This document shows, one piece after another, positions 7,522 through 17,248 of a DNA stretch of 64,000 bases. Source of the stretch: Acidobacteriota bacterium (GTDB lineage Bacteria > Acidobacteriota > Terriglobia > Acidiferrales > UBA7541). The position numbers and the translations under genes are program-made. The stretch lies in NCBI GenBank assembly GCA_003223215.1, contig QHYH01000084.1:1-64000 (forward strand). Direction: 5' to 3'. Under the pieces are notes generated by a model, which did not search any database, was not told where the DNA came from, and saw only the letters and a list, made by a program, of their open reading frames with translations. Position 1 is the first letter of the stretch. The number at the start of each line of letters is the position of its first letter.

Positions 7522-7558
7522 GTAGGTCACTTCTGACAAACGGAGGTGGGTAACTTCT
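7522..7558 (-). repeat. IS21-type end repeats, two copies 24 bp apart
   Basis: On the plus strand GTAGGTCACTTCT (7522-7534) and GTGGGTAACTTCT (7546-7558) form an imperfect direct repeat 24 bases apart. They sit exactly where the interrupted host gene stops, so they mark the element end. The inner copy shares GTARGTCAC with the 68-bp-spaced repeats of the RIT element. Confidence 0.6.
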
Positions 7559-8804
7559 AAAAAGCGCCGAAGCCTTCGAAGGCGGGCGCGAACTGCGGAT
7601 TGAGCTGAATCGCCTTTTCCAGGCTTTTCTTGGCTCCTTCCGCAGTGTCTTTGTCCAAGCGCCCTTGTTGCAACAAAAAGATTCCGTGAAAATACTGCGG
7701 CGCAAAACCCGCGGCGCCCAGCTTGAGAGCCTCTTGGATTTCTGTGTCGGCTTTGCCGAGCTTCTGCTGCCGTAGTGGTAGTAGCCCAGGGCTTCATGAG
7801 CAAAAGCCAAGTTGGGCTCGGCTTGAGCCGCTTCTTGCAACACCGGTTGCGCCTGCTCCAGGCGGTTGTGGTGAGCGAAAAAATCTCCCCTTATTGCTGC
7901 AATTTCTCCCGGAGATACGCTGCGAGCGGTGTAGCTCTTTTCCGCCACTTCCTCCCCTGACTTGACCAGGCCAACCATAAAACTCGATTGTCTCGCGTAA
8001 CCCTCAATCCTTCTCCCGAACTGTTTCAGGTCGCCAAAGGCCGTTTGCGCCGCCTGCACCTGACTTCCTGACTTCTGCCATGCCGCCAGAAAATTCTTCA
8101 GTAACTGCTGCTGCCGCGCATCTTTGTCCATCATCGGGTAGTGGACCAGCGCCCAGGACTCAGCATAAAAACAGAGGCACGGTTGTTCTCGTTGTAGTAA
8201 GGCGATTGGTGGTCGACTTCCAGCAGAGTTTCAATCGGGATGAGCTTGCTTTGCTCGAGCAGGTACAAGTGCCCCGGATCAATTGTGCCGGTCTTGCTCT
8301 CCTTCTCTCCCAGCGTCGAATTTCCAAAAACTCCGCCATGCCTTCGTCCAGCCAGAGCGGCAACCCGCTGAAGTTCAATCGCATCAATGCGTGCGTGTAT
8401 TCGTGATAGAGCGTATGAAAAGGATTCTCGCCTTCGGAATCCAGCCGCATCACCACGTAATCCTTGTCTTCTCCCGGCTGGTACATGCCGGCGTGGTGGA
8501 TGTGGCCCTTCACCTCCCATTCTTCTGGGAGAAAAAGCTTCATCGTGTTTTCGCTCTTCGCGGCCACGATGATGATGGGCTGGCCCGGGTCCACGCGCAG
8601 CGCCCCAAAGGCGCTGTGGAACATCTGGCGTATCTGCTCGAATTGATCGGCGATTTTTCTTGCTTCTTTTTCGCCGGCGTTGGTGTTGACGGTGAAGTGC
8701 GGGCTTCGCACTTCGATCCAGTTGTCAGCAGGCGAAGAGCGACCAGGGATGAGAAAAGAGGCGAGTGCGAGCGTCAAACACGGAAGGAAACGTGGTTTGA
8801 GCAT
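7558..8804 (-). pseudogene. Secreted gluzincin peptidase with TPR-like tail, frameshifted and truncated
   Basis: The first part reads as a secreted protein with a signal peptide and a zinc-metallopeptidase core: HEYTHALMRL followed by LDEGMAEF, the HExxH and downstream Glu typical of DUF1570/M48-like proteins. The protein continues in a second frame after about 8326 (FGNSTLGEKESKTG), a third frame after about 8167, and back to another after about 7775, where TPR-like helices follow. Each shift fits loss of one base, twice in a T run and once in a CC pair. The frame ends at 7558, where the IS21-type element begins. The shifts could be decay after insertion or sequencing error. The truncation is real in either case. 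Confidence 0.75.
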
Positions 8805-8862
8805 GTTTTGACCTACTTGGCCGGTGCGGGTCAAACAAACGGAGACGTGATTTTATAGGTGG

Positions 8863-8937
8863 CTACCGGCCATTGGAATAGTACTTCACGTCGGCGAGGG
8901 GATCGCACACACATAGTGGCGGTTGCGGTGTGAGCCC
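8863..8937 (-). pseudogene. Leftover 3' tail of a second leuD
   Basis: Read on the minus strand, this stretch ends [10 protein letters not shown] and a stop, matching the last residues of the intact LeuD (DVKYYSNGR, 14747-15388). DNA similarity runs about 75 bases, from the stop codon back to about 8937, and then disappears. Only this tail of the second copy survives, next to a decayed TonB receptor, just as the intact leuD lies next to the intact receptor. Confidence 0.6.
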
Positions 8938-8939
8938 AG

Positions 8940-10160
8940 TTCGCATTTCAACCGGTTTGGGGCGGATGCCGGCGGAAAAATCCCGCACTCGAACTTTCTC
9001 GGCGGCAACTGGTACATCTTCGGCAACTTTGCAGGTTTCCGTTGGCCGCAGAACGCAATCTTCGAGAGAAACTTCCCACTCCCGTCCCTGCGCGCTGGCC
9101 TGATTAAGCTGAATGGGGAAGTAGTCAATCTGAACCCGGTCGCCACGACGGGTCCGGGAACTGCCAACACTTACGCGGCGAATTCTGCGACTTGCGTGAG
9201 TGCTAGCGGGTGTGCGAAGGGAACAATACGCCAGGGGACTGTCATTCTGTGCACACGGGAGGTTGCGAGCCCCGTGGTTTGGGCGTTAACCCTGTAATTC
9301 AGAATCTCTGGAACACCACCTGCCCCTACCGAACGGCTGCACCCACGGCGACGGGGTGAACTATTGCGGATACAAAGGCAACATCTCGACGCCGCAGTCC
9401 AGCAACTTCGGTGTCGCTCGCATCGACCATGACTTCCCGAAGCTGGCACTTCAACGGCACCTACCACTACTACAAATTGAGCAAGACGGTTACCGACCAA
9501 TGGGATGTAGGAGGACTTTTCCCTGGAGACACCAAGGGCCAGTATGCGGCAGAAACCCCAGAATACCTGGCTCTATACCGCTGGCGTGACCAAGGACTTT
9601 CGGCCGGGCCTCACCAATGACTTCCACTTCAGCTACGCACGGAACTGGTAGGCCTATGCAGATCCGAGCGGCGTGCCCAACGTTGCCGGATACCCGGCAG
9701 CTCTCGAGGTCGGGGGTGAGAACAGCGGCGCGGGTTGCAGCCCTGTTTTTATTCCCTATAAATACGAACAACCAGAACGTGCGCACTCGCTACTGGAATG
9801 GCCATGACTACATGTATCGGGACGACCTAACTTGGATTAAGGGTAACCACCTGTTCCAGCTGGGCGGCATGATCGGCTGCCGCATTACACATGAAATCGA
9901 AATATCTCCGTCCCCGTACATGATGACCTTGGGCGGGCAGAGCTTCGCGAATGCCTGGAAAGACGTGATGGTGGCACGAACCAGCACGAATGTTCCATCC
10001 CGCAAACTAAAGCGTGGGGCCCCGAACCCGGCGTACCTAGCCTATCTCAACAGCCTGTCTGTTCAGCCTTTCTTTCGTTTTCTTTGAAGCAGCCTTGGGT
10101 AGACCGACGTCGCCTTACTGTAGCGGCAGCGCCCATCCACTTGGGGCGTGCTAGGCTAAG
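8940..10160 (+). pseudogene. Decayed Oar-like TonB-dependent receptor
   Basis: Fragments in all three forward frames match the receptor family of the next gene. FGNFAGFRWPQNAIFERN and LRAGLIKL correspond to the plug/early barrel region. VARIDHDF and FNGTYHYYK follow in other frames. Then come RYWNGHDYMYRDDLTWIKG and, after a deletion, MMTLGGQSFANAW, which matches MMTRGGQSFAKAY in the intact protein. SPYCSGSA near 10120 is a late extracellular-loop motif. No start, signal peptide or C-terminal strand remains. It is clearly non-functional. Confidence 0.75.
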
Positions 10161-10417
10161 GCAACAAGCTTCAGGCGAATACTCCACGCCGGTTGCAACT
10201 CAGCTTTACCATTGAATGGTAACCACGATTACTAAACCTGTCTGGGAGGCTCTCCCATTTCTCAGCGTAGCCGCTGCGTCTACGAGAAATCCTTTCTTAG
10301 TTTGCACGGGCGCCCGCTCGTGTTTGCCGGTCTGCTCCTACTATTACTTGTAGAACTTCCTGCCCTTATTGATAAAGCGCAAATAAATTGTTTCTAAAGA
10401 CTAAGTAAATTTCGCTA
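10161..10417. other. Intergenic stretch without recognisable gene
   Basis: I see no coding frame with family resemblance here. The 5' part may be further receptor debris. The AT content rises toward the promoter at 10418. Confidence 0.4.
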
Positions 10418-10446
10418 TTGACAACTTCTCCATCTGAGAATATACA
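10418..10446 (+). promoter_or_regulatory. Sigma-70-type promoter of the TonB receptor gene
   Basis: TTGACA (10418-10423) and TATACA (10441-10446) are separated by 17 bases, close to the ideal housekeeping promoter. Transcription would start near 10453, leaving a leader of about 145 bases before the ATG at 10599. The upstream DNA is AT-rich. Confidence 0.65.
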
Positions 10447-10598
10447 GCCCTCAGTATTGCAAGCGGTAGCCCGTTTTCGCTCGTGAACTGGTAGGGGTTG
10501 TAAGTCGCAATCCGATTTTGCGGTTGGGGAGAGGTTCGGTCTTTCGTGGGAGTGTGCGAAGTTTCGAGGGCCTACCCGGCCCGTCCAGGAGGTGGTGC

Positions 10599-13500
10599 AT
10601 GTTCAACAAGCGAGTGGTTGTGGTAGCAGTTGCATTAGCCTGCCTATTTGCTGTGCTTCCAACCGGGATGTACGCGCAGACCGCCGGCACCGTAGACGGC
10701 TTGGTCACGGATACGTCAGGCGCCGCTATTGCGGGCGCGACGGTTACCCTGACGGACAAGGCAACGGGCTCTGCCTTGACAATGACGACCAACGAAGCCG
10801 GAAGGTACGTTTTCGTCAACGTCACGCCGGGCGTTTACGGTCTTACGCTAAGTAAAACTGGGTTTCGCCTAGCACGAATAGCCGCCGAGAAGGTGACGGT
10901 AGGAACAGAACTTACCCTGAACGTCACGCTGGAAGTGGGCACCATGTCCCAGACCGTGGAAGTGAAAACTGTGGTGGGCGCGGAGCTGCAGACCGAGAAC
11001 GCGACCATGGGGAGCACGGTGCCTAACGACCTGCTGCTCGCCATGCCTAACCTAAATCGCGATGCAAGCTCGCTTCTGACCTTGCAGCCTGCTACCGCTC
11101 CTTATGCACCCCGCGGAGGTGACGTCTACGGCGGTCAGGTGGCCGGGTCCCTAAGCGATCAAAATACCTACATGCTGGACGGGGGTAATATAACCAGCGA
11201 CCTGGAGGGCGACAACAACTATACCAACAACGGTATAGGGGGCAGAGGCGCCATCCCTACGCCGCTTGAAAGCATTGAAGAATTCAAGGTCGCCACCAAC
11301 AATCAGACTGCCGACTTCTTCACGTCCGCGGGCGGCCAAGTGATGATGGAGAGCAAGCGCGGCACGAACGCTTTCCACGGGGCGGCCTACGAATACTTCC
11401 AAAGTCAATTATTCAATGCTAACACTTGGGACAACAATCGCCACGGCGATCCCATCGTGAAGTTTCACGATAACCGCTTCGGGGGCGGCTTCGGCGGGCC
11501 CCTGCTTCCGGGGAAGTTCCTGGGAGGGAAGACCTATTTTTATGGTTTCTACGAGGGCCGACGCTTCCCGGGAACAGCACAAATCCAAGAGTGGACAGTT
11601 CCATCCGCTGCCATGAGGGCCGGTATCATCAAGCTCAGGGATCCTGTCTCTAAGGTCGTCACGGCCTACAACCTGAACCCAACCCCGACACTAGATCCCT
11701 CTGTGGGGTCAAACGATAACGATCCCCAAATCGGCACGATGCTCCCAACAGCGATGTGCGGTACGGCCACCTGCGACCCACGGAACCGCGGTATCAGTCC
11801 AGTTGTGTCCCAGTTGTGGAGCAAATATGTGCCAATCCCCAACGATGCCAATGGCGGCGACACTCTGAACACTCAGGGGCTCCGGGCGGCGCTGTCCCTT
11901 CCAGAAAGGGAAGATTACGGGATGTTGCGTGTTGATCATGATTTTGGCGAAAACTGGCGGTTTTTTGGTTCCTATCGGATTTACAACGATATTCTTCCGA
12001 GCACCAATCAGATTGATATCGGGGGGCTACTGCCCGGCGACAAGCTCGGCGTTCCCAAGTCCGTTTCGAGCAATCCGACTCTTCCACGCTATGTTGTAGC
12101 CGGTCTGACCGGTACGATCAGGCCCAATTTGATCAATGAGTTTCACTTTAGCTACCTCCTCAACAGGTGGTTCTGGCAGAGACAAGGGGTGACGAACGCG
12201 ATCTCCGGCGTTCCAGCGGGGATCGAATTCTCCGACTCCCACTTCGGCTGCCTGTGCCCCCTGAATATGGACACGCAGAACTCCCGTAATCGCGTGTGGA
12301 ACGGGCATGATTGGAACTACAGCGACACACTCAACTGGGTAAAAGGCACTCACTACATGCAATTCGGTGGCACGATGGTGCACTGGTGGGACCACCACGT
12401 TCGCGACGACCAAGTGGTCGCCGGCTTGCCGGACATGGTTTACCAACTTACGAAGGCTAGTGGCCTGGTAATGTCCTCCACCTACAGGCCGACTGGGCTA
12501 GATAGCAGTCTAAACGGCACTTGGGACACCGCGTACGCCCGAACACTGGGCTTCCTCGGGACGGCCGCACAGCTATTTGTCCGCGGCGGAAATGACTTTC
12601 ACCTGACCGGTGCCAAGACCTTCGCAGACACTTCGATCATTGATAGTTACAGCCTGTACTACAACGATTCCTGGAAAATCCGCCCGACTCTGACGCTTAA
12701 CTACGGGTTAGAGTGGGGCACGCAGCTGCCGCCTTACGAAATCAACGGTGTGCAGGACTTCATGGTGGACTCGAGCGGCGCGATCCTTACCAGCCAACAA
12801 TACCTGCAAAACACTGTCAACTTCGCGTTGCAGGGACAAGTCTACAATCCTGTCCTCGGCTTTGAGCCCATCGGGGCCGTGGGAGGCCATCCCAAGTATC
12901 CCTTCCAGCCCTTCTATGGCGGCTTCAGCCCCCGCGTTTCGGTGGCATGGAACCCGAGATTCCAAGAAGGGATCCTCGGGCGTGTATTTGGCCAGGGAAA
13001 GACCGTCTTTCGTGCTGGGTACTCCCGCATTTACGACCGTAACAATGGCGTAGACCTCGTGCTTGTGCCTCTCTTGGGATACGGCTTCGGCCAAACGATC
13101 CGGTGCAACGGCGCTAGTACCTCGGGCAGCTGTTTAGGTGGCTCCGCTACCGATCCTACCAACGGCTTCCGCGTCGGTGTGGATGGAAACACTGGGCCCT
13201 TCCCGACTGTGCAGCAGACCCTGCCCATCCCAGCGGAACCTGGGATAAACTCTCCCGCAGGCTCCAACATCTCGTTCCTCGATAACAACTGGCGGCCTGG
13301 AGCGAACGACCAGATCACCATTGGCATCCAACGCGAGTTGCCGGACAACATAATTGTCGAAGCGGCCTGGGTGGGCAAGTGGTCCAAACACCTCTACCAA
13401 GGGATCGACCTGAACGACGTTCCTTGGATGATGACGCGGGGCGGACAGAGCTTCGCCAAGGCCTATGCGGCTCTCTGGGCTGCCGATCATGGAGGGACGG

Positions 13501-14633
13501 CCGCCAGCACGCAGGCTTTCTTTGAAAATAGCCTCCCGGCGGCTTACCTAAATTCCACCAACTCGGCAATCAACACGTACAATACGGCTCACCCAACTGC
13601 TACTCTGCCCCTGTGCACGACGCTTACCTGTGCAGTCCAGACCAATGAAGGAGGCGGGGCATTGGGGACGGGCAACATTCCTACCGAGAGTGTCTATTCA
13701 ATGTGGCAAGACATGGATAGGAGTTTCACCTTTGGGAAGGCCCTCCCCAACACTCTCCAGGGCTACAACTCGATGCTCGCGAATACTACCGCAGGATTCT
13801 CGAACTATCAGGCAGGTATCCTCCGGGTGCAAAAGCGCACCGGACACGGCCTGACGCTAAACGCGAACCTCACCTGGTCCCACACGCTGTCAACCGTGGG
13901 CATCAACCAGGAGTACACGCAGGCCAACCCCTCGGTTCCCTTCGACCTTCGGTACGACTACGGACCGGCTCCTTTTGACACGCGGTGGGTTTTCAATATG
14001 CTCGGCACCTACGACCTGCCGTTCGGTAAAGGGAAGCGGTTTGACACCCACAATAGCGTCCTGGACCACGTGATCGGAGGTTGGATGTTCGCCCCGATCT
14101 TCCAGTGGAGCAGCGGGCTGGTGATGGAGACGTACACAGGTTCCTGCCAGGAGTTCGGGCAAGGTAACGTCGCCTGGTGCTCGGGCGCGGTTCCGCTAGC
14201 TGGTGCCAGTTTCAGCCGCTCAGCGCATTACAACGTTAACTCATCCTTTGTCGGCAGCAACGGCAATTCTTGCCCGCCTCCAGGTGTCTGCGGCTCCGGG
14301 GTCAACTTTTTCGCCGACCCCACGGCGGCATACAACAACCTCCGGCCGGTAATCCTGGGGCTCGACGGCCGAGCCAACGATCTCGGCCCGCTGTATGGGC
14401 AGCATCGCTGGAACTTGGATTTCAGCATTGCCAAGACCACGAGAATCACCGAACGGGTCGGGGCCACGTTCTACGCGCAGTTCTTCAACGCGCTTAACCA
14501 TATGCAGTTCAGCGATCCGGGCCAGTACGGATCTGGCGGAATGAATCTCCAGGATCCAACCAATTTTGGCGTGCTGAACAGCCAATTCGGCGACCCGCGG
14601 CACATTGAGCTCGGCTTGCGGGTCTCCTTCTAG
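10599..14633 (+). CDS. Oar-like TonB-dependent outer-membrane receptor with N-terminal CarboxypepD/Cna-B domain
   Basis: The product is an outer-membrane receptor that would import a large or scarce nutrient with energy from TonB. With the ATG at 10599 (AGGAGGTG 5 bases upstream) it has 1,344 residues. A signal peptide ends near MYAQ, a CarboxypepD-regulatory/Cna-B-like domain follows (about 30-115), then a plug region and a long beta-barrel that ends in Phe (LGLRVSF), as outer-membrane proteins do. The size and domain order are typical of Acidobacteriota, which carry many such genes. The substrate cannot be read from the sequence. It has its own strong promoter and terminator and stands alone. 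A decayed relative lies just upstream. Confidence 0.88.
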   Translation: MFNKRVVVVAVALACLFAVLPTGMYAQTAGTVDGLVTDTSGAAIAGATVTLTDKATGSALTMTTNEAGRYVFVNVTPGVYGLTLSKTGFRLARIAAEKVTVGTELTLNVTLEVGTMSQTVEVKTVVGAELQTENATMGSTVPNDLLLAMPNLNRDASSLLTLQPATAPYAPRGGDVYGGQVAGSLSDQNTYMLDGGNITSDLEGDNNYTNNGIGGRGAIPTPLESIEEFKVATNNQTADFFTSAGGQVMMESKRGTNAFHGAAYEYFQSQLFNANTWDNNRHGDPIVKFHDNRFGGGFGGPLLPGKFLGGKTYFYGFYEGRRFPGTAQIQEWTVPSAAMRAGIIKLRDPVSKVVTAYNLNPTPTLDPSVGSNDNDPQIGTMLPTAMCGTATCDPRNRGISPVVSQLWSKYVPIPNDANGGDTLNTQGLRAALSLPEREDYGMLRVDHDFGENWRFFGSYRIYNDILPSTNQIDIGGLLPGDKLGVPKSVSSNPTLPRYVVAGLTGTIRPNLINEFHFSYLLNRWFWQRQGVTNAISGVPAGIEFSDSHFGCLCPLNMDTQNSRNRVWNGHDWNYSDTLNWVKGTHYMQFGGTMVHWWDHHVRDDQVVAGLPDMVYQLTKASGLVMSSTYRPTGLDSSLNGTWDTAYARTLGFLGTAAQLFVRGGNDFHLTGAKTFADTSIIDSYSLYYNDSWKIRPTLTLNYGLEWGTQLPPYEINGVQDFMVDSSGAILTSQQYLQNTVNFALQGQVYNPVLGFEPIGAVGGHPKYPFQPFYGGFSPRVSVAWNPRFQEGILGRVFGQGKTVFRAGYSRIYDRNNGVDLVLVPLLGYGFGQTIRCNGASTSGSCLGGSATDPTNGFRVGVDGNTGPFPTVQQTLPIPAEPGINSPAGSNISFLDNNWRPGANDQITIGIQRELPDNIIVEAAWVGKWSKHLYQGIDLNDVPWMMTRGGQSFAKAYAALWAADHGGTAASTQAFFENSLPAAYLNSTNSAINTYNTAHPTATLPLCTTLTCAVQTNEGGGALGTGNIPTESVYSMWQDMDRSFTFGKALPNTLQGYNSMLANTTAGFSNYQAGILRVQKRTGHGLTLNANLTWSHTLSTVGINQEYTQANPSVPFDLRYDYGPAPFDTRWVFNMLGTYDLPFGKGKRFDTHNSVLDHVIGGWMFAPIFQWSSGLVMETYTGSCQEFGQGNVAWCSGAVPLAGASFSRSAHYNVNSSFVGSNGNSCPPPGVCGSGVNFFADPTAAYNNLRPVILGLDGRANDLGPLYGQHRWNLDFSIAKTTRITERVGATFYAQFFNALNHMQFSDPGQYGSGGMNLQDPTNFGVLNSQFGDPRHIELGLRVSF

Positions 14634-14663
14634 AAACAAACACAAGCCATCAACAACTTCAGA

Positions 14664-14689
14664 GGGCCGGTTCGCCGGCCCGCTTTTTT
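14664..14689 (+). terminator. Rho-independent terminator of the TonB receptor gene
   Basis: GGGCCGG-TTCG-CCGGCCC forms a 7-bp GC stem with a UUCG loop, followed by GC and six T. It lies 31 bases after the receptor stop and between two convergent genes. Confidence 0.85.
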
Positions 14690-14746
14690 CTGGTTTATTA
14701 CAAGCAAAGGCCGCGCGTTGCTTTGATCGGTAGTCGGAGGCCGTCT

Positions 14747-15388
14747 TTATCGGCCGTTGGAGTAGTACTTCACGTCGACGGGGTCGTACATGGTGGCGGT
14801 CGAGGCGTGGGCCTTCTCGTAGGCGTCAATGGCAGCGGCCTGTTGCATCGAGGTGCCGATGTCGTCGAGACCCTTCAGCAAAACTTCTTTGCGCGATGGC
14901 GCGATTTCGAACTTGAACATCAGGCCGTGCTTATCGGCGATCGTCTGGTTCGGCAGGTTTACAGTCAGCGAATAACCTTCTTCTTTTTCCGTGCGTTGGA
15001 AGAGTTCCTCGACCTGCTCTTCGGGCAACGTAGCGGGAAGAATCCCGTTCTTGAAGCAATTGTTGTAAAAAATGTCCGCATAGCTCGGGGCAATGATCAC
15101 TCGAAAACCGTAGTCCTTGACGCCCCAGGGCGCGTGCTCGCGGCTTGACCCGCACCCGAAATTGGCGCGCGCCAGCAACACGGATGCGCCCTTGTAGCGC
15201 GGGAAATTCAGCACAAACTCCGGATTCGGCTTCTCTCCCGGCAGGTAGCGCCAGTCGTAAAAAAGGATGCGGCCGAAGCCTTCTCGCGTGAGCGCCTTCA
15301 GGAACTGTTTGGGCACCATCTGGTCGGTGTCCACGTTGACGCGATCGAGCGGCGCCACCAAGCCCGTGTGCGTTGCAAATGGTTGCAT
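14747..15388 (-). CDS. leuD: 3-isopropylmalate dehydratase small subunit
   Basis: LeuD and LeuC form the isopropylmalate isomerase of leucine biosynthesis, converting 2- to 3-isopropylmalate in the cytoplasm. The 213-residue product shows the LeuD signature [12 protein letters not shown] and the segment [19 protein letters not shown], full length for the family. It is transcribed with leuC (15691-17112), but an approximately 300-base gap with a broken small gene separates them. Its C-terminal DVKYYSNGR is also found in a stray tail at 8863-8937. Confidence 0.95.
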   Translation of the reverse strand: MQPFATHTGLVAPLDRVNVDTDQMVPKQFLKALTREGFGRILFYDWRYLPGEKPNPEFVLNFPRYKGASVLLARANFGCGSSREHAPWGVKDYGFRVIIAPSYADIFYNNCFKNGILPATLPEEQVEELFQRTEKEEGYSLTVNLPNQTIADKHGLMFKFEIAPSRKEVLLKGLDDIGTSMQQAAAIDAYEKAHASTATMYDPVDVKYYSNGR

Positions 15389-15421
15389 GCTTTAGTCCTC
15401 AGCGTTTTGCGTCCACCGCTC

Positions 15422-15687
15422 TCAGTCCTTGCTCGGACGACCGGAATCGTAGTAATGAGCCACGATTCCCCAGAACTGAACAGCCAAGCCGACTGATATT
15501 AGAATGCCGACCACCTCACTGGCATGGACAAAGAGCAAGAACGGACAAGATTCTGAGTCAATTGCAGCAGGACCCCGAGACCATAAAGAATCGTTCCAAC
15601 CAAAAACTTCCGCCTTGCACCAGGCGTCCATTTGGACGCTTGCTCTGACCAGGACCGTATTAAAGACTTCCCGAACAACTCCTCCAT
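15422..15687 (-). pseudogene. Possible frameshifted small membrane protein between leuC and leuD
   Basis: A first frame from 15687 gives a basic start and one hydrophobic helix (FLVGTILYGLGVLLQL). A second frame ending at 15422 gives another helix (VVGILISVGLAVQFWGIVA) and a polar tail. Joined by one shift near 15540 they would make a two-helix membrane protein of about 88 residues. I do not recognise a family, and the reading could be accidental. Confidence 0.3.
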
Positions 15688-15690
15688 TTT

Positions 15691-17112
15691 CTACTCCACA
15701 TGGGCCACGTCGAATTCGCGAACGTCCACAAAATGTCCCGCGATGGCTGCAGCAGCAGCCATCACCGGACTAACCAAATGCGTGCGGCTATCTTTGCCTT
15801 GGCGTCCCTCGAAATTGCGATTCGAAGTGCTCGCGCTGCGCTCGTGCGGTGGCAAGACATCCGCATTCATGCCAATACACATGCTGCAGCCCGCGTCGCG
15901 CCACTCGAATCCTGCTTCGCGGAAAATCTTGTCGAGCCCTTCTTTTTCCGCCTGCGACTTAATGCCGCGCGATCCCGGCACAATCAGCGCCTGCTTGACG
16001 TTTTTTGCCACGTGCTTGCCGGCCACGAGATTAGCGGCGGCGCGCAAATCATCGAGCCGCGAATTCGTACATGAGCCGATGAACACGCGATCCACGGGAA
16101 TGTCCACAATCGGCGTACCGGGCTTCAGCCCCATGTACTTCAGTGCGCTTTCCGTAGCCTTCTGATCGTTGGGATCCTTGAATTCGCGCGGGTCGGGAAC
16201 ACGGGCCGTCACACTGGTAACCATGCCTGGATTCGTGCCCCAAGTGACCTGCGGAGCAATCTGTTCGGCTTGCAGCTCGACGGTCATGTCAAATTGTGCG
16301 CTATCGTCCGTGCGCAGCTGGTTCCACCGTTCCACCGCTTCTTGGAACGCCTTGCCGCGCGGCACAAACGCCCGGCCTTCGAGATACGCGAACGTGGTGT
16401 CATCCGGCGCGACCATTCCGGCGCGTGCACCGCCTTCGATGCTCATGTTGCAAACGGTCATGCGGCCGTCCATCGAGAGCGCGCGAATGGCTTCGCCGCC
16501 ATATTCCGCAACGTGACCCGTCCCGCCGGCAATCCCGATTTTCCCGATGATCGTCAGAATAATGTCCTTCGCGGTGACGCCTTTCGGCCGCTTCCCGTTC
16601 ACCAGGATATGGAGCGTCTTCGACCGCGCCTGCACCAGGCACTGCGTGGCGAGCACGTGTTCTACTTCGCTCGTGCCAATCCCAAACGCCAGCGTGCCAA
16701 ACGCGCCATGCGTGGACGTATGGCTGTCGCCGCAAACAATCGTCTGACCCGGCTGCGTGATGCCCAATTCCGGGCCGATAATGTGCACGATGCCTTGGTG
16801 GCGGCTGTTCATGTCGAACAAACGCACGCTGGATTCGCGGCAGTTCTTCTCTAGCGCTTCAAATTGCAGCTTGGCGTCGTTATCCAGAATGGGCAGCGTG
16901 CGATCCTTGGTCGGAACGGAGTGGTCCATCACCGCGAAAGTGAGATCCGGCCGGCGCACCTTGCGGCCTTCCGCGCGCAGGCCCGCAAACGCCTGTGGTG
17001 ATGTGCCCTCGTGGATTAAATGCCGGTCAATGTAAATGAGCGCTGGCTTTCCCGGCTCTTCCCAGACAACGTGGTCATCCCAGATTTTTTGATAGAGCGT
17101 TTTCGGTGGCAT
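15691..17112 (-). CDS. leuC: 3-isopropylmalate dehydratase large subunit
   Basis: LeuC is the catalytic aconitase-like subunit of isopropylmalate isomerase in leucine synthesis and holds a [4Fe-4S] cluster. The 473-residue product has the cluster ligands in GSCTNSR and in the C-x2-C of GCSMCIGMN, plus the family segments [14 protein letters not shown] and [10 protein letters not shown]. The length is normal and the start is [10 protein letters not shown] at 17112. leuD follows on the same strand after about 300 bases. Together they supply the complete enzyme. Confidence 0.96.
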   Translation of the reverse strand: MPPKTLYQKIWDDHVVWEEPGKPALIYIDRHLIHEGTSPQAFAGLRAEGRKVRRPDLTFAVMDHSVPTKDRTLPILDNDAKLQFEALEKNCRESSVRLFDMNSRHQGIVHIIGPELGITQPGQTIVCGDSHTSTHGAFGTLAFGIGTSEVEHVLATQCLVQARSKTLHILVNGKRPKGVTAKDIILTIIGKIGIAGGTGHVAEYGGEAIRALSMDGRMTVCNMSIEGGARAGMVAPDDTTFAYLEGRAFVPRGKAFQEAVERWNQLRTDDSAQFDMTVELQAEQIAPQVTWGTNPGMVTSVTARVPDPREFKDPNDQKATESALKYMGLKPGTPIVDIPVDRVFIGSCTNSRLDDLRAAANLVAGKHVAKNVKQALIVPGSRGIKSQAEKEGLDKIFREAGFEWRDAGCSMCIGMNADVLPPHERSASTSNRNFEGRQGKDSRTHLVSPVMAAAAAIAGHFVDVREFDVAHVE

Positions 17113-17248
17113 GGCGGTTCACTGAGAATTCTAGCACTCTCGTATTGGGGTGCAAAATCGCAGTGAAGAGCGCCCGAGCACCCGCGACCAGCGCAAGGCG
17201 GGGGACTCGCATTTCGGCTCGTGGGATCTGCGTCCGGCTCGGGTGCGT

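Larger units (their letters stand above)
4199..7558 (-). mobile_element. IS21-type element with ParB-like and zinc-ribbon passengers
   Basis: Reading leftward from about 7558, this element encodes a zinc-ribbon protein, a ParB-like protein, IstA and IstB, all with overlapping ends. The right boundary is set by the abrupt end of a host gene at about 7558 and by two 24-bp-spaced copies of an end repeat (7522-7534 and 7546-7558), as is usual for IS21 ends. The left boundary is lost because the RIT element interrupts istB. IS21 elements normally carry only istA and istB, so the two passengers are unusual. Confidence 0.75.

Noticed and set aside
7534-7554. Similarity of TGACAAACGG near the IS21-type end to TGACAAATGG in the RIT end
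   Set aside because: Only about ten bases match and the order relative to the ends differs, so it may be chance.
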